64,000 nucleotides of DNA, taken from the NCBI GenBank assembly GCA_934271275.1, contig CAKQRD010000009.1, positions 46,271-110,270 of the forward strand, read 5' to 3'. Below, piece after piece: positions 16,165-24,990 of this stretch; position 1 is the stretch's first letter; the number at the start of each line of letters is the position of its first letter. The position numbers and the translations under genes were made by a program. Below the pieces are notes generated by a model. It saw only the letters and a program-made list of their open reading frames with translations. It was not told the origin of the DNA and did no database searches. The stretch is from an uncultured Clostridia bacterium (lineage in GTDB: Bacteria > Bacillota > Clostridia > Christensenellales > Borkfalkiaceae).

Positions 16165-16824
16165 TTAACGAGTCTTTTCTTCCCGCTTTTCGGGCGTTTT
16201 GAAAACATCGAGAGCCTTTTTGCCGTTTCTCGTTTTACGCAGAAGGGTGGAAACTATAACCATTCCTTGGAGCGGTATTCCGACAAAAAAGAGCTGCCAC
16301 AAATTCCATTTTTCTATAAGCTGCAAATACGCCCCCGTTATAATACCCCACACGACGACGGAAAGCAAAACGGCGTTCAGCCATTTCAAATCCGCGTGCG
16401 CCTTGTTATATTTATACACGACGAACGCGGAAACGGGAGCAGCCCACACGAACACCTGCCAGACGTGCGCGCTCCGTATTATCATAAGCACGACGTATAA
16501 TATGACAGCCACGGTGAATACGGAAAGCACCGTTAAAAGCAGCATCGCTATGTCGTTATCGTAGTTTTCCTTCGCGCGCTCGACGTTCTTTTCCGCGGCG
16601 ACCTTTACCGCGTCCTCCTTCACCATATCCGAAACGCTCACGTTAAACGCCTCCGAAATAGCGACCAGAGCGGTTATATCCGGCACGGAAGAACCGTTCT
16701 CCCATTTAGAGATTGTCTTATCCGAATATGAAATAAGCTCTCCGAGTTCTGATTGCTTCATTTTTTTGGATAGCCGTAATTCCTTTATGTTTTCGGCAAT
16801 ATTCTTTTCAATTTCGTTAGTCAT
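16165..16824 (-). CDS. XRE-family regulator with four membrane helices
   Basis: I start at 16824 (MTNEIEKNIAENIKELRLSK): the promoter below ends 6 bases before this ATG, so longer upstream reading is impossible from that transcript. Residues about 8-64 form a helix-turn-helix (MKQSELGELISYSDKTISKW). After a short helical linker come four hydrophobic segments (about 90-115, 120-137, 145-165, 172-190) and a basic tail. The layout suggests a membrane-tethered repressor that senses envelope state. It is divergent from the giant lipoprotein gene, its most likely target. 219 residues. Confidence 0.85.
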   Translation of the reverse strand: MTNEIEKNIAENIKELRLSKKMKQSELGELISYSDKTISKWENGSSVPDITALVAISEAFNVSVSDMVKEDAVKVAAEKNVERAKENYDNDIAMLLLTVLSVFTVAVILYVVLMIIRSAHVWQVFVWAAPVSAFVVYKYNKAHADLKWLNAVLLSVVVWGIITGAYLQLIEKWNLWQLFFVGIPLQGMVIVSTLLRKTRNGKKALDVFKTPEKREEKTR

Positions 16825-16830
16825 GGCTTT

Positions 16831-16859
16831 ATTATAGTCCCATTGCTCCGTTTTGTCAA
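16831..16859 (-). promoter_or_regulatory. Perfect consensus promoter giving a leaderless XRE mRNA
   Basis: Minus strand TTGACA (16854-16859), 17 bases, TATAAT (16831-16836): both boxes are exact consensus. Only six bases separate the -10 box from the ATG at 16822-16824, and no ribosome site exists. Confidence 0.85.
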
Positions 16860-16871
16860 TAAATAAAAGCA

Positions 16872-16913
16872 ATTCTCTAATCAAGAGAATCACCCTCTCG
16901 ATAATAAAGAGAG
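16872..16913. promoter_or_regulatory. Two adjacent inverted repeats in the divergent promoter region
   Basis: ATTCTCT-N5-AGAGAAT (16872-16890) and CTCTC-N9-GAGAG (16895-16913) lie between the two opposing promoters. They share the CTCT/AGAG half-site, as expected of operators for the XRE protein encoded alongside. Confidence 0.45.
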
Positions 16914-16951
16914 CGCAAAACGAAACGGAGAGAAAAAAACGCCCTTTTCGT

Positions 16952-16980
16952 TTGCCAAAAATATTTAATGATAATACAAT
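16952..16980 (+). promoter_or_regulatory. Promoter of the giant lipoprotein gene
   Basis: TTGCCA (16952-16957), 17 bases, TACAAT (16975-16980). The leader of about 130 bases contains a short direct repeat of CGATTACGA units. Confidence 0.65.
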
Positions 16981-17116
16981 ATAGCCGCAATCGAAAGTTA
17001 CGGGAAGTAATCGAAAGCCTTCGGAAGATTGCCGATTACGAAAACGATTACGAGAACGAACCGGTTTACAAAAATGATTTTTAAACAGATTTATAAGGAG
17101 AACAAAGGAGAAGAAT

Positions 17117-20100
17117 ATGAAAAAGCGTATATTTACGATAGTTTTGTGCGTTTTGGCGATGATTTCCTTTTCCGTCTTTGCGGTTGGCTGCAACAAATCG
17201 GAAACTCCCCCGCTCGTTGCGGGCGAAGATACCGTCATAGTCTCCACGAAAAAGACGGCTAAGGATCTGGACGCGGAAACGGCGGTGTTCGCCGCGCTCG
17301 GAAAGCTCGAAAGCTATTCAACGTATCAGACGGAATCAATCGGAAAAGCGGTGGCGAAAAAGGGCTTTATAAACTACACCCAGAACACCACCGCAAAAGC
17401 TTATAAACACGGGGACGAATACTATTCGGATACCGTTTCCGAGTCCTCGTTCGTGAACGTCAAACACGAGGTCTTCGGAAAGGGCGAAGGCGTGGCGTAC
17501 CGCATTTCTGGCGGAGACGTAATAAATACCAAGCTTTCCGACTATATAGAGGTTTACGGCGTAACCCCCGCGAAGCTTTTATCGGGACACGTTTTCAATC
17601 AGGAAACCCTCGTTTCGGCAAGCCTTATAAGTTCTAAAAACGGGCTTTACACCTATTCGCTGACACTCGAAAAGGACGGCGCGAACGCGCTTTTGAAAAA
17701 GCAGATGAAAATGTTCGGAAATCTCGGCGGATACCCCGCGTTTTCTTCGGACACGAAAGCGAAGCTCGTTATAAAAGAGGATTTAACCCCCGTTTCCTAT
17801 TCTTACGAAAGCAATTATTCCATATCGGTAGCCGTTCTCGGCAATATGGACTGCGTGGAAACCAACGAGATAAAGTTCGATAACTTCAACGGCGAAGTAA
17901 AAATTCCCGATACCGAAAAATTCAACGCCGCACTCGGGACGACTCCTTCCAAAATAGAATCGGGCGCGAATTCGGTAAGAAGCGAAGCGGAAGAAAAAGT
18001 TATTTCCGCACTTTTAGACCTCGATATGGAAAACGGCGTTTCGTTCATCGGCAACGCGGGGCTTAACGGCAAATCTCTTCCGTTAAAGCTTTCCGTCGCG
18101 GCGAAAATAAACGAAATCATCGACGGCACGATTTCCGCGTCGGAAGCGATTAAGGGCGAGCTTACCATCCTCAATAACGACGATATAAAAATTTGGCTCG
18201 CGGAAGGCAGGGCGTACGCGCTGATTAAAGGCGAAAAGTTCGCGATAACTCTTCCCGAAGTTATCCCCTCGCTCGTTAAGGCGATTAAGGACGACGGCGT
18301 AGGACAGATGATAAAGATAGAGAGAAGCGCGACGGAAAACGGCGTTTACGAAATTCGTTTGCCCGACTACCTTAACGACGCACTTTACCCATCTATCTCG
18401 GCAAGCGGACTCGGCACGGAAAACGGCGAAAAGGATTTCAAACTGTTTTTGAAGCTTTACATACCGAGAAGCAGAATCGGAAATATCACCTTTAAGTTCA
18501 AAACCGACCTTTTGGATTTTGAAACGACCTTGAACGTTTCCGAAGAACGCTTCACGCTCACGAAAACCTTCGAGAATTTCGACAGAGAACTTTCGGCGGA
18601 TTTAAGCTTCGTGAAATTACTCCCGCAGGTTCTCGAACTTCTCGACAACAAGCTTGTGCGCACGCTTCTTAAAACCGATTTCGCGGGCGGGCTTTCCGCA
18701 AGCGGCAATCTGTATATAAACGACGTATCTCTTCCCGTAACCGCGGGATTTGCGGTGGACGTGAGAGGGCTTTTGTTCGGCGAAACGCCCGTTTCGGAAG
18801 CGATAAGCTTCAAAGCGGCGATTTCCGATAAAGCTTCCGTCATATACGAGAGCGGCAACATATATTTAAGCGTTTTAGACGAAAAATACTTGATTCCCGT
18901 AGAAAATCTCCCCGAAAGCGGCGCGGCAGGCTCGCTCTTTGCGGGCGTTACCGGCGGCACGCAGGGCGCGGATAACGCGGACGATGCGGAAAGCGCGGAT
19001 AGCGGATTTACTCTCCCCGACTTCTCCGAATATTTTACCCTTACCGAAAGAGAAGACGGCGTTTACGATATAACCCTCGCGAGCGCGATAACGAACAAGC
19101 TTTACGAAGCTCTTGCGGACGCGAAACTTGCGACCGCGGGAAAACGGGACGAGGTCAAACTGTCTCTCTCATTCGCGATTGCGGACGAGAAATTCACGGC
19201 GGCGACCGTCGGACTTAAAACGGATAAGATAGCGACCGAAGCGGAATTCGTCGTTCGCGAAGAAAAATACGAAATAACCGAAAACCTCGGCGAATATACG
19301 GAAAAGCTTAACCTCGGCAAGCTCCCCTCTTCTTTGGATACGGGCGCGCTCGTGAACGCGATATTCAATAAATTCACCTTCTCGCTCCTCGACTTCGATT
19401 TGGAAAGAGGGGTGTCGTTCGTCGGCACGGTCGGCATAAACGACAGCTATATCCCCGTCAAGGTTCAGATTGCGGCGGATTTAAGAGGAATGATAAAGAA
19501 CGGCGTTCACCCGCGCGACGCGATAACGGTGAGATTCGAGCTGTTCCAGAACGCAAACCTTTCGGTACTCTTCTATAAAGACAGACTGTACGTCACGTCG
19601 GGCGGCTCTAAATATATCTTCAACGCGCCTGCGGGCGGCGATATTACCGAGATTCTCGGCACGGTCTTCGGAAGCGGCGAAAGTATAGAAAAATACGTCG
19701 ACACCGAATATTACCGCGACTATTACATATTTACCGCGACGAGCTACGCGAAACACGCGCTTAAAGACCTCGTGACGGAAAATACGGTCGATTACCCCGA
19801 GCTTGCCGAAAAGCTTGCGGGCATCATCGAGGGCGCGAGCGCGAAGGCTTATTTCTACACCCCGAACGGCAAGCTTTCAAACGTATCGCTTTCGGTCGAG
19901 GCGGAAACTCTTAACGCTCACGCGAATTTCGTCATCGCGAACGAAGAGCTTATAGTAGAAGATTTAAGGAGCTACCGCTCCAAAGCCACGGCGGAGCTTA
20001 ACGCGAACGTAACGCTTATCGAAAAATACAACGTTACCGCGAACGCGAGAATAGTGATTAACACTCTAGAAGCCAACCCGCTCAAAGCGATTTCGGCGGA

Positions 20101-21802
20101 AGTCACCGCAACGCTCGACAAAAACCTTAAAACGTTTATCGGGCTTGCAAACGTAATGAAAGAATTAGAGCTGCCCGAATGGTTCACTCTCGTCGGCTCG
20201 GCGGATGCAATAAAGCTCACGCTTAAAGACGGCAGAGCGTATTTCTACCTCTTAAAAGGCGGCACGGAAGCTTCGAACGCGATACTCGCGCTTGAAATAG
20301 AGCTTCCCGTTCTCGGCAGCATAGGCAGCGGATTTGACGCGGGAGAGGACGGCTCGCTCGGAATAGATTCAGGCGCGATTGCGGAAATAATAGAAACGGC
20401 AAATGATATAGATCCGTCGCTTATACTCGCGCTGATTCCGCAAATCTTCACCGTCCGCGCGGAAGAAGGCATCGTCACGATAGCGCTTACGGACGAGATA
20501 GTAAAGTTTATTCAGGATAACGTGTGGGCATACGTTCCCGAATCGATTTACAACGCGGTAGGACCTTCTATGTCGCTTGCGGTCACGATGTTCGAGCTTT
20601 ATAAACCGCTTGCGGGAATGGGGCTTGAAATAGACGCGACGAGCGGCGCGGCTACCCTCTTTGCGGACGTGTACGATATTCCCGCGAAAAACGTTTTCGT
20701 CGCGGGAAGCGAATATACGCTCACGAGAATGTTATCCGCAACCTTTACCGCGGCGAGCGGCGAAAACTTTGAAATCACGACCGACCTCGACACGATAGCG
20801 AGAAACGCGGCGGCGGCAAACGCGGTTATAGAAAAAATCACCGCTCTCCGCGACGTGAAACTGACGGACGAATATTTAGCCGAGCTCGAAGCGGCAAAGG
20901 CGGACTACGACGCTCTTTCCGAAGAACAGCAAAAGCTCGTTTATAACTACAAAACGAAGTCGGGCTTTACCTCCAAAGTCACCTTCACCCTTCTCAAATC
21001 GCAGTACGACAAAGACAAGAAGGCGGCGGACAAGTTCCTTACCGATATAGCGAAACCCAACGCCAAAATACCTACGCTTGCAAAGACGTACGATAAATTC
21101 AGCGACGAACAGCGCGCGTACCTTGACAGAACGAACGCGGAAGCGATAAAGAATTTCCGCGCAAAGAGAGTCGAACTCGAAACGGATTCGGCGGCGACCG
21201 TTGAAGCGGAAATCGAAGCGATAGAAGCCGCGGACGTTTATTCGATGACCGCGGAAGAAATTTACGCCTGTCTCGAAGCGCTGAACGCGGTTTACGCAAA
21301 ATACGCCGCGCTCGAAAAGGACAGCGTTAAAAACGAAGAAAAGTTTATTTCGGCGGTAAAAGAGACCGCGGCGGCTTATGCGAAAATCATTCGCGGAACG
21401 GCGGAAGGTTATATGGCGGAATTTAAGGGCATGACCGAAGAATACCGCGCGCTGACGGTCACGGAAATGAACGAACTTTACGAAAAAACTTCCGTTTTCT
21501 ACGCAACCTACTACACGAACGCTTCTAAACTCGCCGTCTATACCTTCGTTCAGGAGAAAGACGAAAAACTTAAATCGGCGGCATACAACGTGACCTATTA
21601 TACCACGGAAATCCGCGCGGGATTCCGCAGCGGCGCGGCGTACGCGGCAAACGCGGCGATAGACGAATTGCTCGGCGGAAATTTCTCCGACGAAGAAGCG
21701 GCTTCTATCGTCGAAGAAATAAAAACGCTCGTTTCCCGCACGGACGTTAAAGCCGTAACCCGTTACGAAGAATTTACCGAATACGCTAAAAAGTTCGCGT
21801 AA
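17117..21802 (+). CDS. Giant repeat-bearing lipoprotein of unknown function
   Basis: A 1561-residue lipoprotein (lipobox FAVGC, cysteine at about residue 25), with AAAGGAG ahead of the ATG. After a unique N-terminal region (about 40-285) it contains repeats of roughly 220-240 residues starting near 295, 508 and 751, with a weaker one near 963. Each holds a pattern such as GVSFIGNAGLNGKSLPLKLS, then A-x-EAI, then an Y-x-KIY/RLYV-type strand, with beta-rich spacing that recalls lipid-binding or outer-layer proteins. From about 1240 to the end it is helical and Ala/Glu/Lys-rich, suggesting coiled coil. No catalytic motif, sortase signal or named family is recognised. Its size and divergent membrane XRE partner suggest a regulated cell-surface structure. 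Confidence 0.8.
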   Translation: MKKRIFTIVLCVLAMISFSVFAVGCNKSETPPLVAGEDTVIVSTKKTAKDLDAETAVFAALGKLESYSTYQTESIGKAVAKKGFINYTQNTTAKAYKHGDEYYSDTVSESSFVNVKHEVFGKGEGVAYRISGGDVINTKLSDYIEVYGVTPAKLLSGHVFNQETLVSASLISSKNGLYTYSLTLEKDGANALLKKQMKMFGNLGGYPAFSSDTKAKLVIKEDLTPVSYSYESNYSISVAVLGNMDCVETNEIKFDNFNGEVKIPDTEKFNAALGTTPSKIESGANSVRSEAEEKVISALLDLDMENGVSFIGNAGLNGKSLPLKLSVAAKINEIIDGTISASEAIKGELTILNNDDIKIWLAEGRAYALIKGEKFAITLPEVIPSLVKAIKDDGVGQMIKIERSATENGVYEIRLPDYLNDALYPSISASGLGTENGEKDFKLFLKLYIPRSRIGNITFKFKTDLLDFETTLNVSEERFTLTKTFENFDRELSADLSFVKLLPQVLELLDNKLVRTLLKTDFAGGLSASGNLYINDVSLPVTAGFAVDVRGLLFGETPVSEAISFKAAISDKASVIYESGNIYLSVLDEKYLIPVENLPESGAAGSLFAGVTGGTQGADNADDAESADSGFTLPDFSEYFTLTEREDGVYDITLASAITNKLYEALADAKLATAGKRDEVKLSLSFAIADEKFTAATVGLKTDKIATEAEFVVREEKYEITENLGEYTEKLNLGKLPSSLDTGALVNAIFNKFTFSLLDFDLERGVSFVGTVGINDSYIPVKVQIAADLRGMIKNGVHPRDAITVRFELFQNANLSVLFYKDRLYVTSGGSKYIFNAPAGGDITEILGTVFGSGESIEKYVDTEYYRDYYIFTATSYAKHALKDLVTENTVDYPELAEKLAGIIEGASAKAYFYTPNGKLSNVSLSVEAETLNAHANFVIANEELIVEDLRSYRSKATAELNANVTLIEKYNVTANARIVINTLEANPLKAISAEVTATLDKNLKTFIGLANVMKELELPEWFTLVGSADAIKLTLKDGRAYFYLLKGGTEASNAILALEIELPVLGSIGSGFDAGEDGSLGIDSGAIAEIIETANDIDPSLILALIPQIFTVRAEEGIVTIALTDEIVKFIQDNVWAYVPESIYNAVGPSMSLAVTMFELYKPLAGMGLEIDATSGAATLFADVYDIPAKNVFVAGSEYTLTRMLSATFTAASGENFEITTDLDTIARNAAAANAVIEKITALRDVKLTDEYLAELEAAKADYDALSEEQQKLVYNYKTKSGFTSKVTFTLLKSQYDKDKKAADKFLTDIAKPNAKIPTLAKTYDKFSDEQRAYLDRTNAEAIKNFRAKRVELETDSAATVEAEIEAIEAADVYSMTAEEIYACLEALNAVYAKYAALEKDSVKNEEKFISAVKETAAAYAKIIRGTAEGYMAEFKGMTEEYRALTVTEMNELYEKTSVFYATYYTNASKLAVYTFVQEKDEKLKSAAYNVTYYTTEIRAGFRSGAAYAANAAIDELLGGNFSDEEAASIVEEIKTLVSRTDVKAVTRYEEFTEYAKKFA

Positions 21803-21825
21803 AACCCATACGAACGTAAAAAGAA

Positions 21826-21860
21826 GCGGCGCGCAAGCCCATTCGGGGCTTGCGCGCCGC
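21826..21860. terminator. Bidirectional terminator
   Basis: GCGGCGCGCAAGCCC pairs with GGGCTTGCGCGCCGC between the convergent lipoprotein and transaldolase genes. Confidence 0.92.
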
Positions 21861-21885
21861 CTTTATTTTTATTTATCGTTAAATT

Positions 21886-22545
21886 TTATTCGAGCGTTTC
21901 GTAATACTTTTTGCCTTCTTCCACAAACTCTCTTATCGCCCTTTCGGTAAGCGGGTGCGCTATCATCTTGGGGAACAAATCCACGGGGATAGTCATACTT
22001 TCTATACCCTTCATGGAAACCATATGAATTTGTTCTACGTTGGAAAAGCTTGCCGCAAGAACTTTACAACCCGAATTCGTTTCTACGAGAAGCTTGTGTA
22101 TCTGCGAAGCTATATCCACGCCGTTGATTGCAATATTATCGAGTCTGTTGACGTAAGGCGCAACGTATTTCGCGCCCGCGCTCGCCGCAAGGAGAGCCTG
22201 CTGGGGCGTGAATATCGCGGTTGCGGTGATATTGTAGCCGCGCGCGGAAAGATATTTCATTGCCTTTATGCCGTCTCTCGTGACTGGAATTTTAATATAA
22301 GTATTCGCCCCGCCGAGCTTATTAAGCTTTTCCGCATCCTTAACTATCCCGTCAAAATCCTCCGCAAGCACCTGAACGTGGAGCATTTTGTTGCCGATAA
22401 TCTCCCTTATCCCGCGAACCGCGGAAACCACGTCTATTTTGCAACGGGAAAGTATAAGCGGGTTAGTCGTTACGCCCGCGACGGGATAATAATCGTTAAG
22501 CTCCTTTATTTTTTCTAAATCTGCGCTGTCTATTAAGTATTCCAT
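21886..22545 (-). CDS. Transaldolase / fructose-6-phosphate aldolase family protein
   Basis: The start at 22545 has AAGGAG ahead and opens MEYLIDSADLEKI, the normal N-terminus; the frame to 22569 adds eight unsupported residues. The 219-residue product is the short TalC/Fsa form of transaldolase: GVTTNPLI near the N-terminus, the Schiff-base lysine in YIKIPVT, then TATAIFT and PYVNRLDN. It moves or cleaves three-carbon units between sugar phosphates in the cytoplasm. Fsa and small transaldolase cannot be separated by eye. It is a single gene with its own promoter. Confidence 0.92.
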   Translation of the reverse strand: MEYLIDSADLEKIKELNDYYPVAGVTTNPLILSRCKIDVVSAVRGIREIIGNKMLHVQVLAEDFDGIVKDAEKLNKLGGANTYIKIPVTRDGIKAMKYLSARGYNITATAIFTPQQALLAASAGAKYVAPYVNRLDNIAINGVDIASQIHKLLVETNSGCKVLAASFSNVEQIHMVSMKGIESMTIPVDLFPKMIAHPLTERAIREFVEEGKKYYETLE

Positions 22546-22584
22546 AAAAATCTCCTTCTCTTTTCTCAATCTTTTCAGCTACAT

Positions 22585-22613
22585 AGTATACCCGCGACGG
22601 GCGGCGATGTCAA
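22585..22613 (-). promoter_or_regulatory. Promoter of the transaldolase gene
   Basis: Minus strand TTGACA (22608-22613), 17 bases, TATACT (22585-22590). Confidence 0.85.
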
Positions 22614-22668
22614 CCGTTTACGCCGCGGATAAAAAAAGATTCGGGGAATTTTTAGCGGTATCGTTTAC

Positions 22669-23400
22669 TTAACGCTTTTTTTCTTGCGAATCTTCTTCTG
22701 CGTTATGCGTTTCGTAACCCCCCTCTGCCGCGACAAGTCCGAATTTATTCTTCGGTAAAATTTTCGGCAGAACCGCAAGCAGCGCCGCGGAAACGACGTA
22801 GTTTGCCGCCGCCGTCAAAAGCTTTATCGGATAATCGACAAGATACGCCGCAAAAGTTTTCTTTCCGAGACCGTACATAAGATATATGCCGAGAGTATTC
22901 ACAAGCCCGCTGACTAAAACGGAGCAAATCGCGAACGATATTAAAAGTTTAAGCTGACCGTTACCGCGGCGACTTGTGAAAACAAGCCCCGGAACAAGCC
23001 CCCAAAGCCCCGTTCCCACGCCGATTACGGGATTATACGCGCCGTGCGGATTGATAATCGCGCCGATAAGGTCGCCTAAAAAACACACTGCAAACCCGTA
23101 TCCCCCGCCGAGCAGATACCCCGCGAGAAAGCCCGTCGTCGCAACGAACGAAAGTTGAAGCGCATCCGAAACCTTAACGTCGAAAAGATTCGCCAGCACG
23201 CAGAGCGCGGTAAGCACGCTCGCATAAGATATTTTTTGGGTTTTGGTTAAATTGTTGCGTTCGGGCAGTTTTTTAAAAACGAAAAACAGAACGAGCGCGG
23301 CGAGGAAAACGCCGAGAAACAGATAGTAGTACCAACGGGTAACTACGGTTTTGAAAATCGCCCCGAAATCGAAGGCGTTCGTCATAAGTAAAAAAGTCAT
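22669..23400 (-). CDS. folT: ECF transporter S component, folate type (FolT-like)
   Basis: A 243-residue integral membrane protein with an extra N-terminal helix, then the six-helix ECF S-component core. Typical pieces are TGFLAGYLLGGGYGFAVCFLGDLIGA, cited here as TGFLAGYLLGG and GDLIGA, and the charged cytoplasmic tail. S components bind a vitamin and join a shared EcfA/EcfA'/EcfT module, not present here. Substrate assignment to folate rests on the tetrahydrofolate riboswitch directly upstream, which matches the folT genes of other Clostridia. AAGGAGAG precedes the ATG and is part of a control hairpin. Confidence 0.88.
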   Translation of the reverse strand: MTFLLMTNAFDFGAIFKTVVTRWYYYLFLGVFLAALVLFFVFKKLPERNNLTKTQKISYASVLTALCVLANLFDVKVSDALQLSFVATTGFLAGYLLGGGYGFAVCFLGDLIGAIINPHGAYNPVIGVGTGLWGLVPGLVFTSRRGNGQLKLLISFAICSVLVSGLVNTLGIYLMYGLGKKTFAAYLVDYPIKLLTAAANYVVSAALLAVLPKILPKNKFGLVAAEGGYETHNAEEDSQEKKR

Positions 23401-23407
23401 AAAAAAA

Positions 23408-23435
23408 ATCTCTCCTTGTAAACAAGAATAGAGAG
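23408..23435 (-). promoter_or_regulatory. Riboswitch expression platform hairpin masking the folT ribosome site
   Basis: On the coding strand TCTCTC-TATT-CTTG pairs with CAAG-GAGAGA over a TTTA loop, then eight T. The AAGGAG ribosome site lies within the distal arm, so the hairpin could block translation, end transcription, or both. Confidence 0.65.
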
Positions 23436-23538
23436 ACCGATAAAAATCCGCAAAGCGTCAGGCGAATACCTTTGCTGCGACAGCGCGCACGTTATGCAAA
23501 ACGAAGCGCAAAAGCACCGAACACGACTTTACGGGTAT

Positions 23539-23660
23539 AATAGCGGACGCGCAAAGACACCGCAGGACAAACGGAAATCCGAAAAATTTTTCCGCACGCG
23601 CCTTTCGTTTGCAAACGACATCCCATTCTGCAACACTTTACGCGTCTTTGCTACTCTATT
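23539..23660 (-). promoter_or_regulatory. Tetrahydrofolate (THF) riboswitch aptamer
   Basis: The minus-strand leader contains the hallmarks of the THF-I class: GAGTAG near the 5' end, GCGTAAAGTG, the conserved GAATGGGATGTCGT and, at the 3' end, GCGCGTCCGC. The closing stem AATAG/CTATT and the stem GCAAAGAC/GTCTTTGC pair as in the known fold. A short extra hairpin sits in the internal loop. It would sense reduced folates and reduce folT expression when they are plentiful. Confidence 0.93.
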
Positions 23661-23669
23661 TTTTCCTAT

Positions 23670-23698
23670 ACTATACCAAAAAAACTCCCGCCCGTCAA
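23670..23698 (-). promoter_or_regulatory. Promoter of the THF riboswitch-folT unit
   Basis: Minus strand TTGACG (23693-23698), 17 bases, TATAGT (23670-23675). Transcription would begin a few bases before the aptamer. Confidence 0.8.
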
Positions 23699-23713
23699 GC
23701 GATAACGAAAGAT

Positions 23714-24211
23714 TTAAAAATAAAAAAGCTCATCGTCTTCCCAGCGTTCGGGATTATTATTTATATAATCGTTAATCTCCGACAAATCGTTTTCGTTCCT
23801 GATAACGTGTTCATAAAAAGAATCCTGAAACAGTTTTTCGATATTCATAATTTTTTTACATTCCAGAACCGTGAGCGATTTAAAAGCGCAAACTATATCC
23901 GTCAGCGTAGGGCGGGGGCTTGCTCCCGCCGTTTCGATTATTCTTATTATGGCGTGAATATGATTAGGCATAATAACGTAATTTTCTATTCTGACACTCG
24001 AAAACCGTTCTTTTAAACCGAGCAGTTGTTCCTCGGCTATTTTCCCGAACTCTTTTAGCGACACTTTGGCGGGAGCAAGCCCCCGCCCTACTACGCAAGA
24101 AAATACGCATCTTCTCCGAAATGAACAAACGGTGATAAAGTATGCGCCTTCCGTTGAATAATCGTATTCCTTTAACCGCGGGTGTTTTCTTTTTCTTAAC
24201 ATTTTATCCAT
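23714..24211 (-). CDS. REP-associated tyrosine transposase (RAYT, Y1/IS200-like)
   Basis: A 165-residue HUH single-strand DNA transposase. It opens RKHPRLKEYDYSTEGAYFIT as RAYTs do, carries the HUH pair in NHIHAI (His84, His86) and ends with the Tyr in NDYINNNPERW (Tyr149). RAYTs nick and move short palindromic REP sequences. Two REP copies lie inside this gene in frame, giving the peptides GRGLAPAKV (about 42-50) and AGASPRPTL (about 95-103), neither typical of the family. The reading frame survives, so the protein may still be active. Single gene, no flanking insertion-sequence ends seen. Confidence 0.88.
   Translation of the reverse strand: MDKMLRKRKHPRLKEYDYSTEGAYFITVCSFRRRCVFSCVVGRGLAPAKVSLKEFGKIAEEQLLGLKERFSSVRIENYVIMPNHIHAIIRIIETAGASPRPTLTDIVCAFKSLTVLECKKIMNIEKLFQDSFYEHVIRNENDLSEINDYINNNPERWEDDELFYF
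23907..23930 (-). repeat. REP-type repeat, copy inside the RAYT gene (residues ~95-102)
   Basis: Same unit as at 2991, in reverse orientation relative to the plus strand; 24 bases, so it leaves the frame intact. Confidence 0.85.
24068..24091 (+). repeat. REP-type repeat, copy inside the RAYT gene (residues ~41-48)
   Basis: Exact match to the 24-base unit at 2991-3014, opposite in direction to the other copy in this gene. Confidence 0.85.
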
Positions 24212-24268
24212 TTTCTTTATTTTATCACCGAAACACCTGTTTCGTCAATCCGCTTCACACGTTCCCCC

Positions 24269-24297
24269 GCATAAAATTCCGCGCGTAAAACATAATA
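24269..24297 (+). promoter_or_regulatory. Sigma-G-like forespore promoter
   Basis: GCATA (24269-24273), 17 bases, CATAATA (24291-24297), resembling the Bacillus sigma-G pattern GHATR-N18-CATNHTA. No TTGACA-type box is present. The ATG at 24304 lies six bases past the -10 box. Confidence 0.5.
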
Positions 24298-24303
24298 AAG
24301 GGT

Positions 24304-24990
24304 ATGGTAGTAACCTTTATAAGAACGCTTATAATTTTTATCACCCTCGTCGCGGTAATGCGGCTTATGGGCAAAAGGCAAATCGGCGAAATGCAACCGT
24401 TTGAATTTATCGTAACGCTTATAATCGCCGACCTTGCGTGCGTGCCTATGGCAGACGTTTCTATTCCCCTCACCTACGGAATCGTGGCAATTCTCACGCT
24501 TTTCATACTGCATCAGCTGCTGTCTTTTTTAGAACAGGGCGGAGATTTTTTAAAACGCGTCATATCCGGCAAACCAAGCCTCGTTATAGACAAAGACGGC
24601 GTGGATATAAAGGAGCTTAAAAAAAACAATATGGGCGTGGACGACCTTATAGAATCCATGCGCACGGCGGGTTACTTTTCTTTCGACGAGCTGAAATACG
24701 CCGTATTCGAGTCTAACGGTCAGCTTTCCGCTTTTGAAAACCCTTCCGTGACGGAAAAATCCGAATCCCTGCCCGTTCTCGTCGTAAACGAAGGCAAAGC
24801 GGTGAGAAGAAATCTTTCCGTTATCGGCGCAACGGAAGAACGGCTTAAAGATTTTCTTGCCGAACAAGGTTCTAAACTCAAAAACGTGGAAATTTTAACG
24901 GTGGACGGTAACGGGAGAAGCTACTTAAAAAAGAAAAACAAGCGGTACGAAATAGTTAAATTTCCGCTCGGGGAGGGAATCTCATGGTAA
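24304..24990 (+). CDS. DUF421 (YetF-type) membrane protein
   Basis: A 228-residue protein with three N-terminal membrane helices and the family signatures RLMGKRQIGEMQPFEF and IADLACVPM, followed by the soluble YetF C-terminal domain (about 85-225) with GKPSLVIDKDG. Proteins of this family (YetF, YdfR, the 2Duf protein) occur in spore inner membranes of Bacillus and affect spore heat resistance or germination. The sigma-G-like promoter here agrees with such a role. Seven-base overlap with the next gene shows coupling. Confidence 0.88.
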   Translation: MVVTFIRTLIIFITLVAVMRLMGKRQIGEMQPFEFIVTLIIADLACVPMADVSIPLTYGIVAILTLFILHQLLSFLEQGGDFLKRVISGKPSLVIDKDGVDIKELKKNNMGVDDLIESMRTAGYFSFDELKYAVFESNGQLSAFENPSVTEKSESLPVLVVNEGKAVRRNLSVIGATEERLKDFLAEQGSKLKNVEILTVDGNGRSYLKKKNKRYEIVKFPLGEGISW

